Part shown: positions 27,977-38,239 of the stretch, piece by piece
How positions within the stretch are numbered: position 1 is the first letter of the stretch
Layout of the letters: every line of letters starts with the position of its first letter
Notes under the pieces: generated by a model
Databases searched by the model: none
The model's input: the letters and a program-made list of their open reading frames with translations, nothing else
Told to the model about the DNA's origin: nothing
NCBI GenBank assembly: GCA_945902745.1
Contig: CAMDNE010000005.1
Coordinates: forward strand, 121,015-185,014
Origin: Chitinophaga pinensis
Lineage (GTDB): Bacteria > Bacteroidota > Bacteroidia > Flavobacteriales_D > Crocinitomicaceae
Direction of reading: 5' to 3'
Length of the DNA stretch: 64,000 bases
Program-made: the position numbers and the translations under genes

Positions 27977-28675
27977 ATGAGTGAAACGCTGAAAATAGCA
28001 ATTATTGGGGATTACAATTTCACCTATAATTCACATTTGGCTACGAATATGGCGCTTGATCATTCTGGAAATTTTCTGGAAGTTGACATCAATTATTATT
28101 GGATTAAAATCAACGAAGCAGCTCAATATAAACTTCAAAATTTTGAGCAATTTGATGGAATTCTGATTGCTCCTGGTCCTTTTACCAATGCATTTTTTCT
28201 AAACGGTATTATTAGGGCAATTTCTACTTTGTCTTTACCCGTATTAATCACAGGTGAAAGTCTAAAAAATTTCATTGAGGTATTAATTAATTCGCATCAA
28301 TTGAATTCAAATGGTGAAAAATTGATTTCTGATAATTTGGTTGAAGGAAACACATTTGAAAGAATTCAAATTGTGCCACATTCTAAGGAATTCATTCAAC
28401 TTTACGCAAATCACAGTACAGTTGAGCTAACATCTTCCCGATATAGTTTATATCCTCAATTAATACAAACTTTGACTGCGGAAATAATTGATGTTGAAGC
28501 ATATAATCAATTTGAGGAACCTGAGATCATAAGTTTAAAAAAGCATGACTTCTTTGTAGCATGTGCAAATTGTCCACAGATTTCATCAACGAGGGAATTA
28601 CCTCATCCATTGATATATACTTTTATAAAAGCAGCAATGGCTTCAACATTGAAAGCTCAGAATAAAACTGCTTAA
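27977..28675 (+). CDS. CTP synthase C-terminal-like (class I amidotransferase fold), catalytic Cys missing
   Basis: 232 residues. The start LKIAIIGDYNFTYNSHLATNMAL, the FDGILIAPGPFTN segment and the end RELPHPLIYTFIKAAM match the family annotated as CTP synthase C-terminal region-related proteins, which have a glutamine amidotransferase class I fold without the synthetase domain. In that family the nucleophile sits in a GTCxGF-type turn; here the place reads ITGESLKNF with no Cys. It is therefore probably not a glutaminase and may be a binding protein. It converges with rnhA and overlaps it by 4 bp. Confidence 0.65.
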   Translation: MSETLKIAIIGDYNFTYNSHLATNMALDHSGNFLEVDINYYWIKINEAAQYKLQNFEQFDGILIAPGPFTNAFFLNGIIRAISTLSLPVLITGESLKNFIEVLINSHQLNSNGEKLISDNLVEGNTFERIQIVPHSKEFIQLYANHSTVELTSSRYSLYPQLIQTLTAEIIDVEAYNQFEEPEIISLKKHDFFVACANCPQISSTRELPHPLIYTFIKAAMASTLKAQNKTA

Positions 28676-29145
28676 AGCAATAAATTTTCTTCTTTGTTCT
28701 TTTCAAAAACATGATCTATTTCATGTGGAGGGTTTTCTGCAGCAGAAACGGCTAAAACATCACACCTTTCATTTTCAGGATGACCAGCATGGCCTTTTAC
28801 CCAATGAAACGTCAAATTGTATTTCGGGTGTAAATCAAGATATCTGAGCCATAAATCTGAATTTTTTTTTCTTTTAAACCCTTTCGTTTTCCAGCCAAAG
28901 ACCCATCCTTTCACAATTGAATCGATAACGTATTTAGAATCTGAATAAACTTCAACTGGATATTTGTTTGTTTTAAGGTTTTCTAAGCCAACAATTAACG
29001 CCATTAGTTCCATTCGATTATTTGTTGTCATTCTATAACCACCAGAAATTTCTTTTACTTGTCCATTAAATTTCAAAATGGTTCCATAGCCACCTGGACC
29101 CGGATTACCCTTTGCTGAACCGTCTGTATATATTTTAATTTTCAC
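28672..29145 (-). CDS. rnhA: Ribonuclease HI
   Basis: 157 residues, the standard size. Degrades the RNA strand of RNA-DNA hybrids. The four catalytic acids are visible: Asp in IYTDGSAKGNPG, Glu in NNRMELMAL, Asp in VYSDSKYVI and Asp in ENERCDVLA; the basic protrusion is WVFGWKTKGFKRKKNS. Cytoplasmic. The 480-bp gap upstream (29146-29627) holds an inverted repeat and the metH terminator but no recognisable gene. Confidence 0.96.
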   Translation of the reverse strand: MKIKIYTDGSAKGNPGPGGYGTILKFNGQVKEISGGYRMTTNNRMELMALIVGLENLKTNKYPVEVYSDSKYVIDSIVKGWVFGWKTKGFKRKKNSDLWLRYLDLHPKYNLTFHWVKGHAGHPENERCDVLAVSAAENPPHEIDHVFEKNKEENLLL

Positions 29146-29447
29146 ACTACGAATTTAAGTATAAAAAATGCGATAGTATCTCGAAAAGGAAATAAATGAA
29201 ATTCATTATGTTCAACTACATGAAAACGTAAACATTTCAAATTCAGCGAATCAACTAAATAAAAAAACCGCAATTCATCGGTGCAATACATAGATTTGTC
29301 GAATAATTAATTTTTTTATTTCATTTAGGATTCCAAGAATAAATAGACGTTCTTTTCTACGAAACAATGAATAATAACTATGAATGAACTTTTATTCCCA
29401 ACAATCAAATTAATTCGATTTATTATGCAAGCTGAAGATACTTAATC

Positions 29448-29507
29448 ATTTAAAGGGTGACTTATTTTTCGTTTTGCAGTTCTAAACATCACCCTTAAAT
29501 TTGTTCC
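29448..29507. repeat. Inverted repeat in the rnhA-metH gap
   Basis: TTTAAAGGGTGA and, about 30 bp on, TCACCCTTAAA are complementary. With its long AT-rich loop this is not a typical terminator. It is the only structured element I saw in 29146-29580. Confidence 0.5.
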
Positions 29508-29583
29508 ATAAACGAAGAGAAAATATTAAAACATATATATAATATTCAAAGTTTTTTCAGTGAATAGTGGTTAGGTTAGGTTA

Positions 29584-29614
29584 AAAAGCGGTTCGGTTCT
29601 CGAACCGCTTTTTT
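29584..29614 (-). terminator. Terminator after the split metH genes
   Basis: A perfect 12-bp stem AAAAGCGGTTCG / CGAACCGCTTTT with a five-base loop, T-rich on both strands, 14 nt after the metH stop at 29628. Confidence 0.9.
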
Positions 29615-29627
29615 GTTGTAATAACTT

Positions 29628-32306
29628 TTAATGAATGACACTTGATAACCACCGTTCCATTTTTTCGAAAGTACTGTTTTTCCTTGCAGCGATATCTGCA
29701 ATTTGCTCTTCAGTAATCTTCCCCAAACCAAAATACTTTGCTTCCTTGTGGGCAAAATACCATCCAGAGACAGAAGAAGTAGGCATCATCGCTAAGCTTT
29801 CGGTCAATGAAACGCCAGTAAGTTCTGTTGCATTCAACAACTCAAACAAGCCAATTTTTTCAGTGTGATCTGGACAAGCTGGATATCCTGGTGCTGGTCT
29901 TATCCCAACATAAGATTCCTTTATCAATTCTGAATTTGACAATTGTTCATTTCTAGCGTATCCCCATAAATCTGTTCTTACAATTTCATGTAATTTTTCA
30001 GCAAATGCTTCTGCTAATCGATCTGCTAGCGCTTTTATCAAAATTGAATTATAATCATCATGATCCTTTTCAAAACGAACAATATGCTCTTCCATTCCAA
30101 GCCCCGTTGTCACCACAAAGCCACCAATATAATCTTCAACTTCAGAATCTTTAGGCGCGATAAAATCAGACAAAGCAATATTTGGCTGACCTTCCGCTTT
30201 CTTCGTTTGTTGACGTAAAGAATGTTGAATATTCAAAATGGTTTTTGGTGATTCGTTTGAATAAATTTCAATATCATCACCAACAGAATTTGCAGGAAAC
30301 AAACCTACAACTGCTTTCGCTTTTAACCATTTTTGATCAATTATTTGCTTTAGCATCTGTTGCGCATCAGCATATAATTTCGTTGCTTCATTGCCTACAA
30401 CTTCATCGGTCAATATGTTTGGAAATCGTCCATGCAATTCCCACGTTTGAAAAAAGGGTGTCCAATCAATATAATCTGCCAATTCAGCGATAGGATAATC
30501 CTCAAATTTTGTTAATCCCAATTTTGCTGGTTGGATACAATCTTCTTGTTTCCAATTAATAGCAAATTTATTCTTTCTAGCTTCCTCTAGTGATAATAAT
30601 TGCTTTGCTCCTCGGTGTTTTTCATGGTGCTCACGCACTCGAGTATATTCAACCTTTAATTCTTCTACAAAAGCATCCTTTTTTTGACCTAACAAACTTT
30701 CTACAACAGTAACAGCTCGTGATGCATCTAATACATGAACCGTTTGACCTTTTGTATAATTTTGCTCAATTTTTACAGCAGTATGAACTTTGGAAGTTGT
30801 TGCTCCACCAATCATTAAAGGTATAGTCAAATTGGCACGTTCCATTTCTTTGGCCATGGTGACCATTTCATCCAAAGAAGGCGTAATTAATCCACTTAGA
30901 CCAATAACATCAACCTTTTCATCAATGGCGGTTTGGATAATTTTATCAAACGGCACCATCACTCCTAAATCGATGACTTCATAGTTGTTACAGCCTAAAA
31001 CAACGCCAACAATATTTTTACCTATATCATGGACATCGCCTTTAACGGTTGCCATCAATACCTTACCTGAAAAGGATCTAACACCATCTTTTTCTGCTTC
31101 TATAAAAGGCAGCAAATATGCAACTGCTTTTTTCATGACTCTTGCAGATTTCACAACTTGGGGCAAAAACATTTTACCGCTCCCAAATAGATCTCCAACG
31201 ATATTCATTCCATCCATTAAAGGTCCTTCAATCACTTCTATTGGGCGAGAAAACTGATGTCGACATTCTTCAACATCTTCGTCGATAAATTCCACAATAC
31301 CTTTTACTAAAGCGTGAGCTAATCGTTCATTTACAGGAACATTTCTCCATGAAAGATCAATTTCTCTTTTTTTACCGTCTCCTTTTACGGTTTCAGCATA
31401 CTCAAGTAACCTTTCAGTTGCATCGGGTCTCCTATTTAATAAAACGTCCTCTACAAAAATTAATAGCTCTTTATCAATATCTGAATACACTTCTAGCATT
31501 GCAGGATTCACAATTCCCATATCCATACCATTTTGAATGGCATGATAAAGAAAAGCAGAATGCATCGCTTCACGCATTTTGTCATTTCCTCTAAACGAGA
31601 ATGAAACATTTGAAACTCCTCCGCTAACATGTGCACCTGGTAGATTTTCTCTAATCCATTTTGTTGCGCGGAAAAAATCAACAGCGTTATTATTATGCTC
31701 CTCCATTCCTGTTGCCACAGGGAAAATATTTGGGTCAAAAATGATATCCTCTTTGGCAAAATGAACTACATCAACTAAAATGTCATACGATCTTTTACAT
31801 ATTTCTATTCGTCTTTCATAGCTATCTGCTTGACCTTTTTCATCAAACGCCATAACAATAACTGCTGCACCATATCTTTTAACTTTTTTTGCTTGAGAAA
31901 TAAAATTTTCTTCTCCCTCTTTCAACGAAATTGAATTTACAACACCTTTCCCTTGAATGCATTTTAATCCTGCTTCAATGATTTCCCATTTAGAGCTATC
32001 TATCATGATTGGAACGCGAGAAATATCGGGTTCGGAAGCGATTAAATTCAAGAATTTCACCATTGCTTCTTTTCCATCAATCATTCCTTCATCCATATTG
32101 ATATCGATGATTTGTGCTCCTCCTTCCACTTGATCTCTGGCTACAGCTAAAGCTGCTTCAAAATCTCCCTCTTTGATCATTCTGAGAAAGGCACGTGATC
32201 CGGTAACATTTGTTCGTTCACCAATATTCACAAAATTGCTAAGTGAAGTGACAATCAAAGGCTCTAACCCTGATAGTTTTAATGTTGATTGAGTATTATC
32301 TGACAT
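29628..32306 (-). CDS. metH: Methionine synthase, folate-, B12- and SAM-binding part (split MetH)
   Basis: 892 residues corresponding to the last three modules of MetH. Residues about 15-300 bind methyltetrahydrofolate ([28 protein letters not shown]). Residues about 320-560 are the cobalamin module with the cap helices and the ligand motif [11 protein letters not shown] near 425, plus [13 protein letters not shown]. Residues about 560-892 are the reactivation domain with [12 protein letters not shown] near 802. It transfers methyl groups from folate to B12. The homocysteine-binding module is the separate gene 7 nt upstream, so the enzyme must form from two chains, an arrangement common in Bacteroidota. 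Under the SAM-I riboswitch. Confidence 0.96.
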   Translation of the reverse strand: MSDNTQSTLKLSGLEPLIVTSLSNFVNIGERTNVTGSRAFLRMIKEGDFEAALAVARDQVEGGAQIIDINMDEGMIDGKEAMVKFLNLIASEPDISRVPIMIDSSKWEIIEAGLKCIQGKGVVNSISLKEGEENFISQAKKVKRYGAAVIVMAFDEKGQADSYERRIEICKRSYDILVDVVHFAKEDIIFDPNIFPVATGMEEHNNNAVDFFRATKWIRENLPGAHVSGGVSNVSFSFRGNDKMREAMHSAFLYHAIQNGMDMGIVNPAMLEVYSDIDKELLIFVEDVLLNRRPDATERLLEYAETVKGDGKKREIDLSWRNVPVNERLAHALVKGIVEFIDEDVEECRHQFSRPIEVIEGPLMDGMNIVGDLFGSGKMFLPQVVKSARVMKKAVAYLLPFIEAEKDGVRSFSGKVLMATVKGDVHDIGKNIVGVVLGCNNYEVIDLGVMVPFDKIIQTAIDEKVDVIGLSGLITPSLDEMVTMAKEMERANLTIPLMIGGATTSKVHTAVKIEQNYTKGQTVHVLDASRAVTVVESLLGQKKDAFVEELKVEYTRVREHHEKHRGAKQLLSLEEARKNKFAINWKQEDCIQPAKLGLTKFEDYPIAELADYIDWTPFFQTWELHGRFPNILTDEVVGNEATKLYADAQQMLKQIIDQKWLKAKAVVGLFPANSVGDDIEIYSNESPKTILNIQHSLRQQTKKAEGQPNIALSDFIAPKDSEVEDYIGGFVVTTGLGMEEHIVRFEKDHDDYNSILIKALADRLAEAFAEKLHEIVRTDLWGYARNEQLSNSELIKESYVGIRPAPGYPACPDHTEKIGLFELLNATELTGVSLTESLAMMPTSSVSGWYFAHKEAKYFGLGKITEEQIADIAARKNSTFEKMERWLSSVIH

Positions 32307-32313
32307 CTAAAAT

Positions 32314-33306
32314 CTATATTATTGTTCTTGGTTGGTAATTTTTTGCCAAATCTGCAATTGCTTTGATGTGTTCTGGCGTTGTTCCGCAGCAACCGCCAAT
32401 GATGTTCACAAGACCTTCATCTAAAAATTCCTTGATTTGTACAGCCATAATTTCGGGTGTTTCATCATATTTACCGAACTCATTTGGTAATCCCGCATTT
32501 GGGTGAGCGCTTACACCAAAACTTGCCTTTTGATTAAGAATTTGCAAATAAGGACGCATCATTGAAGCTCCAAGTGCACAATTCAAACCAATAGTCAACA
32601 ATGGCATGTGTGACATAGAAATCAAAAAGGCTTCTGTTGTTTGTCCTGTTAATGTTCTGCCACTTTGATCTGTAATAGTGCCAGAAACCATGATTGGAAT
32701 TTGAACCTTTCTTTCTTCAAAAACGACATCAATGGCATAAAGAGCAGCTTTTGCATTTAAGGTGTCAAATACTGTTTCGACTAACAGTAAATCAACTCCT
32801 CCATCCATTAATGCATTCACTTGGTCTTTATATGCATCCACCAACTCATCAAAAGAAATCCCTCGAAAACCAGGGTCATTGACATCTGGCGAAATGGATG
32901 CTGTTCTATTTGTTGGACCAATTGAACCTGCAACAAATCTTGGCTTATCTGGATTAAGAGCAGTAAATTCAGCAGCTACTTCCTTTGCTATCTTTGCAGA
33001 TTGAAAATTAATATCATACACATATTTCTCTAGGCCATAGTCTGCTTGTGCTATCCAAGTGCCAGAAAAAGTATTTGTTTCAGCAATATCGGCCCCAGCT
33101 TCAAAATATTTTCGATGGATTTCCTTAATAATTTCAGGACGTGTCAATGAAAGCAAATCATTGTTTCCTTTTAATGATTTATCATGGTTTTCGAACCAAC
33201 CTTTGCGAAAATCCTCTTCTTCCAATTTATGGCGCTGAATCATCGTTCCCATTGCGCCATCGAGAATAAGGATTCTTGTTTTTAATAATTCTTGAATTGT
33301 TTTCAT
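32314..33306 (-). CDS. metH: Methionine synthase, homocysteine-binding part (split MetH)
   Basis: 330 residues, the homocysteine S-methyltransferase barrel of MetH. It begins [20 protein letters not shown]. The three zinc-binding cysteines are in GLNCALGA near residue 241 and GGCCGTT near 305, so homocysteine activation should be intact. It methylates homocysteine using methylcobalamin held by the protein of the next gene. It has a 175-nt leader holding a SAM-I riboswitch and an upstream promoter, so the operon should be shut down when SAM is plentiful. Confidence 0.95.
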   Translation of the reverse strand: MKTIQELLKTRILILDGAMGTMIQRHKLEEEDFRKGWFENHDKSLKGNNDLLSLTRPEIIKEIHRKYFEAGADIAETNTFSGTWIAQADYGLEKYVYDINFQSAKIAKEVAAEFTALNPDKPRFVAGSIGPTNRTASISPDVNDPGFRGISFDELVDAYKDQVNALMDGGVDLLLVETVFDTLNAKAALYAIDVVFEERKVQIPIMVSGTITDQSGRTLTGQTTEAFLISMSHMPLLTIGLNCALGASMMRPYLQILNQKASFGVSAHPNAGLPNEFGKYDETPEIMAVQIKEFLDEGLVNIIGGCCGTTPEHIKAIADLAKNYQPRTII

Positions 33307-33330
33307 AATTTATTTAATACACAAACTATG

Positions 33331-33356
33331 AAAAAAGGGAAGTACACAACTGTACT
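33331..33356 (-). terminator. Possible expression-platform hairpin of the SAM riboswitch
   Basis: On the minus strand AGTACA pairs with TGTACT around GTTG, and TCCC plus six T's follow, between the riboswitch aptamer and metH. The stem is short (6 bp), so whether control is by termination is unsure. Confidence 0.5.
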
Positions 33357-33361
33357 ATCGA

Positions 33362-33466
33362 CTTATCTTAACCCAACTTGATGTTGAGATTGGATTTGGC
33401 ACCTATTCCGCGAACGGAGGTTGCCAAGGTTTCACAGGGCCTAATCCCTCCACCTTTCTTCATAAG
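33362..33466 (-). promoter_or_regulatory. SAM-I (S-box) riboswitch
   Basis: Reverse-strand reading gives the S-box core in order: P1 5' strand CTTATG, AGAAAGGTGGAGGGA, GGCCCTGTGAAACC, GGCAACC, GGTGCCAAATCC and the closing P1 strand GATAAG. These match the conserved SAM-I aptamer elements, including the kink-turn and the junction bases. It sits in the leader of the split metH operon, a known SAM-I target type, and should turn it off when S-adenosylmethionine is high. Confidence 0.95.
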
Positions 33467-33487
33467 TTTATTTGAATGAACGAGGTG

Positions 33488-33518
33488 CAAAATTACTTCG
33501 AAATTAGTTCTTAGCCAA
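33488..33518 (-). promoter_or_regulatory. Promoter of the metH operon
   Basis: On the minus strand TTG (33518-33516), 20 nt, TAATTTTG (33495-33488). It places the transcription start just before the SAM-I aptamer. Confidence 0.6.
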
Positions 33519-33575
33519 GATTTTAGTAAATCTCTTTATATTTTTTGTATCTTCAAACCTCAAATTCATTCAAAA

Positions 33576-35192
33576 ATGAAAAGAATACTACTTATATTTA
33601 TATTACTTTCTCAGCTTAATATAGCCGTTTCACAAACTTTTACGGATTCTAATTTACCCATAGTTGTTATCACAACTCAAGTTGGTCAACCAATAAATGA
33701 TCTTACAAGAGTTGTTTGTGATATGGGGGTTATTGATAATGGTTTTGGGAATCAAAATTTATTAACGGATCCTTTTAACAACTACAACGGAAAAATTGCC
33801 ATCGAAATTAGGGGCTCAACATCCCAACAATATCCTAAAAAGAGTTATGGTTTTGAAACACAAGATTTATTAGGCGCAAATTTCAACGTACCTTTAATGG
33901 GCCTGCCAATTGAAAATGATTGGATTTTATATGGACCGTATCCTGATAAAACATTGATTCGCGATGTTTTGACCTATGATCTTTCACAAAAAATGGGTCA
34001 TTATGCTTCCAACTGGAGACATTGTGAGTTGATGATCGATAATGAATATCTTGGGGTTTATATTTTAATAGAGAGAATTAAAAGAGACAATAACCGCGTT
34101 GATGTCGCAAAACTCGATTTCGACGATTTAGCTGGCGACTCACTTACGGGCGGTTATATTGTAAAAATTGATAAAATGACAGGTGAAGTTGGTTATTCGT
34201 GGCCTTCCAATTACAACACAGAAGTTCTTTTTCAATTTCATGATCCTGAGTTCGATCAATTAGACCCAATACAATCAAGTTACATGGAAACATTTGTGGG
34301 GGAATTTGAAGATGCTATTTGGGGTCCTCAATTTGCTGATCCCCTTGTTGGATATCCAAATTATATTGAAACAACTTCGTTTTATGACTTTTTCATTTTA
34401 CAAGAATTAGGAAGAACTGTAGATGGCTATCGATCAAGTTCATTCATGCACAAGGATAAAACAAGTGGCGCGTGGAATGGCAAATTGGTTGCTGGTCCTA
34501 TGTGGGATTTTAATCTTTCCTATGGAAACGCTGATTATTGTGAGGCCAATTTAACAACCGGTTGGCAATATAATTTTGATGATATCTGCGATTTCACAAC
34601 TGCTATTCCTTTTTGGTGGGAAAAATTATTACAATCTTCCACCTATAGAAACGGCTTAAAATGCCGTTGGGATGAGTTAAGACAAGGAGCTTTTCATACT
34701 GATAGTGTCAATTATTTCATTGATTCGATGGCAAATTACCTTCAAGATGCGCGCATTCGAAATTTCCAAAAATGGCCTATAATAGGTGTTTATGTGAATT
34801 GGAATGGCTTTGTTGGAATGACGTACCAAGAAGATTTAGATTTTTTAAAAACATATATTGAGCAACGTTCTGTTTGGATTGATAATAATCTTCCTGGTAT
34901 TTGTGATTTATCCATAAAAGAAAATGCTTTTGTTCCGCAATACCACAAAGTTTGGCCAAATCCAATGAGTGAAGACGGATATATTGGTTTTACGCTGTTC
35001 AATGAAGGAGAAGTTGGTTTTGAGCTGTTTGATCTAACTGGAAGAATGGTTTACACTGATAATTTTGGTTTCAAGCAAAAAGGAGAACATGCTCATTCAC
35101 TTCCGTTATCGTTTTTATCCGAAGGGAATTACATTTATAGTTTAAAACAATCGGGAATTCAAATCGGAACTGGGAAAATAAGTATCAAATAA
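33576..35192 (+). CDS. CotH-family protein with T9SS sorting domain
   Basis: 538 residues: signal peptide (ILLSQLNIAVSQ), a short N-terminal part, then a CotH kinase-like domain over about residues 60-420 (IAIEIRGSTSQQYPKKSYGFET, LIRDVLTYDLSQKMG, YLGVYILIERIKRD, GPMWDFNLSYGNADY). CotH homologues in spore coats and in fungi are atypical surface kinases or adhesins; here the protein is exported. The last 80 residues form a type A T9SS sorting domain (KVWPNPMSEDGYIGF, FDLTGRMVYTDNF, LSEGNYIYSLKQSG). So it is a probable cell-surface or secreted protein of unknown substrate. Confidence 0.9.
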   Translation: MKRILLIFILLSQLNIAVSQTFTDSNLPIVVITTQVGQPINDLTRVVCDMGVIDNGFGNQNLLTDPFNNYNGKIAIEIRGSTSQQYPKKSYGFETQDLLGANFNVPLMGLPIENDWILYGPYPDKTLIRDVLTYDLSQKMGHYASNWRHCELMIDNEYLGVYILIERIKRDNNRVDVAKLDFDDLAGDSLTGGYIVKIDKMTGEVGYSWPSNYNTEVLFQFHDPEFDQLDPIQSSYMETFVGEFEDAIWGPQFADPLVGYPNYIETTSFYDFFILQELGRTVDGYRSSSFMHKDKTSGAWNGKLVAGPMWDFNLSYGNADYCEANLTTGWQYNFDDICDFTTAIPFWWEKLLQSSTYRNGLKCRWDELRQGAFHTDSVNYFIDSMANYLQDARIRNFQKWPIIGVYVNWNGFVGMTYQEDLDFLKTYIEQRSVWIDNNLPGICDLSIKENAFVPQYHKVWPNPMSEDGYIGFTLFNEGEVGFELFDLTGRMVYTDNFGFKQKGEHAHSLPLSFLSEGNYIYSLKQSGIQIGTGKISIK

Positions 35193-35301
35193 TACCGATT
35201 AGCATTTGATAATACTGGCGGAAAAAGCCAGAAAAACAAAATTCAGTTCGGCATTACAGCTTATTGAATTGTATGAAAATTCAATTTTAAATTGGTATAA
35301 G

Positions 35302-35649
35302 ATGAACGCTTTTTTTCGTGGATTTAGATTTGCTTTCAATGGAATAGCTGTTTTAATTAAAACTGGGGTGAATTTTAAAATTCAACTAATAGCTTTTTGC
35401 TTCGTTTGCTTTGCTGGCTGTTATTTTAATATCACTTCGACAGAATGGCTCATGATATTGGGTGTTTCTGCTCTCGTTTTGTCTTTAGAAGCCTTGAACA
35501 CGTCCATTGAAAAGTTATGTGATCTCTATTCGACTGAGCAAAATGATAAAATCAAAATAATCAAAGATATTGCGGCTGGTGCTGTTTTAATTGCTTCCTT
35601 TTTTGCAGGTATTGTTGGTGTACTAATCTTTTGGAAATATATTATATAG
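35302..35649 (+). CDS. Diacylglycerol kinase family protein (DgkA/undecaprenol kinase type)
   Basis: 115 residues from ATG 35302 (MNAFFRGFRFAFNGI); a TTG-initiated extension to 35206 has no counterpart in the family. Three membrane helices and the DgkA signature SLEALNTSIEKLCDL with catalytic and metal-binding Glu/Asn are present, followed by KIIKDIAAGAVLIAS. It phosphorylates diacylglycerol or undecaprenol at the inner membrane; in bacteria of this kind either is possible. It follows the CotH-family gene by 110 nt. Confidence 0.88.
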   Translation: MNAFFRGFRFAFNGIAVLIKTGVNFKIQLIAFCFVCFAGCYFNITSTEWLMILGVSALVLSLEALNTSIEKLCDLYSTEQNDKIKIIKDIAAGAVLIASFFAGIVGVLIFWKYII

Positions 35650-35757
35650 TGACATACATTTAGTAAAATCGTCCCACGTCCGCAAAGCAGCACCGAAGGT
35701 AATTATCACAAATTTTCACGAATTGATTCTGTGCTCATTGTAAATCTATGGCACAAA

Positions 35758-35783
35758 AAAGGCGATTCAATTGAATCGCCTTT
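35758..35783. terminator. Bidirectional terminator, perfect 26-bp palindrome
   Basis: AAAGGCGATTCAATTGAATCGCCTTT is a perfect palindrome. The minus strand continues into TTT, ending the endopeptidase transcript; the plus strand is a weaker site for the kinase gene. Confidence 0.85.
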
Positions 35784-35800
35784 CAAATATAGATTGTATC

Positions 35801-38062
35801 TTATTTAATAATTAACTGCTTCACAGCTGTTCCTTCCGCCGAGAATACTTTAACAAAGTAAACTCCTGATGAAACAGTCGAAACATCAACTTTAACAAGT
35901 GTACTATTCACTTCAGTAGAAGAGATAATTTGTCCTGCAATGTTCATTAATTCAACTTTCGTCATGTTCAATCCATCTGTTAAAACAGTAATTGATTCAT
36001 TTGCTGGATTAGGATAAACACTTACACTATTTGCTAAACTAAATTCATCCAAACCTAACGTTATACAGAAATTTGTAGTGTTATCTGTTCCGAAATTTGC
36101 ATTTGCATTTAACAATTCTGCAACTATTATTCCATTATAAGTGATGTTATAATCGCCATTTCCACCATTTGCTGCATTACATCCTGACATTCCATCACCA
36201 AAATCATCAATAATTTTAAAATCATAACAACCATAGCTCAAACAAAAATCTTGCTGAACTAAAACTGGATTATCATCAGTATAACCTGAACCTGCATAAA
36301 TTATTGCGTTTGAGGCATCGTACAACTCCCAAGAAGTTTCGGAAGCATAACAATCTAAATTCAGGTTTAATGTAACTGTTTGTCCATTTACAACTGTAGT
36401 AAATGAAGAAGAAATTGTATTATTTGCAAGATTTAAATCAGCAGAACCATTTGGATTCACTACTTCTGCACCAAAAGTATGGTTTCCGCCAGAAAGTGTT
36501 GCAATTGGTAAGGTTATCGTAATTGTTTGAAATTGATTCAATGAACCAGTCCATGGATACGTTTGATTTAAAAGCCCATCATAACCGTAATTAACAGTTA
36601 CTGATGTTAACACATCCGTCCCAGAATTTGTAATTGTAACTTGTGGTGTAACTGTTGCTTGACAATAAGTACCTGATACACCTTGTGGATTATTCAAGGC
36701 TGCATCTAATGCTAAACCTGGGCCATTAGGGTCAATGCCATCAATTGCAGTTGCACCAGTTGAAGAAGGATCTAACCAGTTGCTCAAACGGGAAGAACTT
36801 GTATTGTTACCAGTCCAAGAAACTGAAAACTTACCATATTCGTCTGATAAATCGCCTGCACCACAAGAAGAAGCACCACCATGTAATTGACCAATGACTC
36901 TGTGATTTTGATCAAACAAAGGTGAGCCTGAAGAACCTCCTTCAGTAACCCCTAAATCCCATCCTGGAACATGCCAGTGGCTGTTTGCAGCAGTACCAGC
37001 CCATGCACTGGATGTCAAAGCGTTATTGTTCTCAAAAGAGATTTTTTTGATGTCTCCAGCAGGGTGATGTATTCCAACTGAAGTAGGAACCGCTGCGTCG
37101 ACTCTATTCCATCCACTATAATAAATTCCCCAAGCTGGATCTGGAGCAGTATTTAATTCTGTCAATGAGAAATCTGAACCTGCCCATGCAGCGCGCAAAA
37201 TTCCACCATTTACATTCATTGTTTCAGGACCATTTGTTGAATTACCTCCAGTTCCACAGACAGTTCCACCTACTGGAGATTCCCAGCGAAAACGGAAAAC
37301 CCAACCGCCAGGATTTGTTCCGCAATGATTTGCAGATAAAAAGTAAGGAATAATTGTTCCTGTAGTATTATTTACAAGTGACCCGGTACAAAATCCTCCT
37401 CCATTAACCATCATGGCAACGGAATGTGATTGATCTAACCACAAAGAACCTTGTGGACAATTAACATCATAATGGCAATTACCAGAACTATTTAATGCTT
37501 TAGCTAATGCGTCCAAATCTTGAAAACCAGAAACGATAGTACTCAAATTCAAAATGCTTGATCCAACAACTGTTTTAGGCTCAATTAATTCAATGATAAT
37601 TTTGTTTGTATGAACTAATTCTGTTCCTAACATACTGTTTGAATTGTTATTCAGACTAGTATAAGCACCAATAAATTCTTCACTTAAGGCATCCGTAATA
37701 AAAAGTCTAGTTCCAGGTGCTAATTGAAATTTATCAAAAACAGCATTTACAGATAATGCATTTGGACAAGAAATCCCGAATTGATATAAAGCATCACCTG
37801 AAGGTAAAATTGTTTTTGACGCTTCGGTCATAATATTCATGTTCACTTGAAACTCCTTTCCAAAGCGAAACATTTTTTCACCTGTTGCAGCATAATTTGC
37901 TAATTCTGAAGCAGGATCTACTGGAGCTGTTTCATAAAATGTTTTTGTGCGTTCCACTTTACCCATTGTTGTAAGTGGCCTGCCTGAATTGATTGTCTGA
38001 GAAAAACAATCGGCCGAGTATGCAGAAATAAAGATTGTTAAAAAAAGTAGTTGTTTTTTCAT
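35801..38062 (-). CDS. Secreted trypsin-like (lysyl endopeptidase-like) protease with T9SS domain
   Basis: 753 residues: signal peptide (FLTIFISAYSADCFSQ), a propeptide of about 200 residues, and a serine protease domain of the lysyl-endopeptidase type. The triad is recognisable: His in FLSANHCGT near residue 245, Asp in AGSDFSLTEL, and Ser in GVTEGGSSGSPLFD near 380. Paired cysteines (GNCHYDVNCPQGSLW, GGGFCTGSL) resemble those of Achromobacter protease I. A beta-domain of unknown role follows, and the end is a type A T9SS sorting domain (VSVYPNPANESITV, VELMNIAGQIISS, SSGVYFVKVFS). Probably an extracellular digestive protease. Confidence 0.9.
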   Translation of the reverse strand: MKKQLLFLTIFISAYSADCFSQTINSGRPLTTMGKVERTKTFYETAPVDPASELANYAATGEKMFRFGKEFQVNMNIMTEASKTILPSGDALYQFGISCPNALSVNAVFDKFQLAPGTRLFITDALSEEFIGAYTSLNNNSNSMLGTELVHTNKIIIELIEPKTVVGSSILNLSTIVSGFQDLDALAKALNSSGNCHYDVNCPQGSLWLDQSHSVAMMVNGGGFCTGSLVNNTTGTIIPYFLSANHCGTNPGGWVFRFRWESPVGGTVCGTGGNSTNGPETMNVNGGILRAAWAGSDFSLTELNTAPDPAWGIYYSGWNRVDAAVPTSVGIHHPAGDIKKISFENNNALTSSAWAGTAANSHWHVPGWDLGVTEGGSSGSPLFDQNHRVIGQLHGGASSCGAGDLSDEYGKFSVSWTGNNTSSSRLSNWLDPSSTGATAIDGIDPNGPGLALDAALNNPQGVSGTYCQATVTPQVTITNSGTDVLTSVTVNYGYDGLLNQTYPWTGSLNQFQTITITLPIATLSGGNHTFGAEVVNPNGSADLNLANNTISSSFTTVVNGQTVTLNLNLDCYASETSWELYDASNAIIYAGSGYTDDNPVLVQQDFCLSYGCYDFKIIDDFGDGMSGCNAANGGNGDYNITYNGIIVAELLNANANFGTDNTTNFCITLGLDEFSLANSVSVYPNPANESITVLTDGLNMTKVELMNIAGQIISSTEVNSTLVKVDVSTVSSGVYFVKVFSAEGTAVKQLIIK

Positions 38063-38239
38063 AGTTCTAGTTTATTATTGTTAAGCATGTTTTAAAAAAG
38101 ACGATAATTCTATACGAATCGTTGGTTCAGCTTAGAAAATAGTTAATTTCTTTCTGTAACAATCATTCAATATTACCGTTCAAAAACTTATTTTTAGCAC
38201 GTTAATTGCTAAAAGCTTTGACCAAATATACACTTTATC

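Noticed and set aside
30182..31764. Plus-strand open frames opposite metH
   Set aside because: Antisense to a gene with intact MetH motifs throughout; translations have no recognisable domain.
29628..33306. Split metH as a frameshifted pseudogene
   Set aside because: The break falls at a module boundary with its own ATG and stop codon 7 nt apart, all metal and B12 ligands are intact, and two-gene metH is usual in this phylum.
35206..35301. TTG-initiated extension of the DgkA-type kinase
   Set aside because: It has no counterpart in DgkA proteins, and the remaining 115 residues already make a full-length enzyme.
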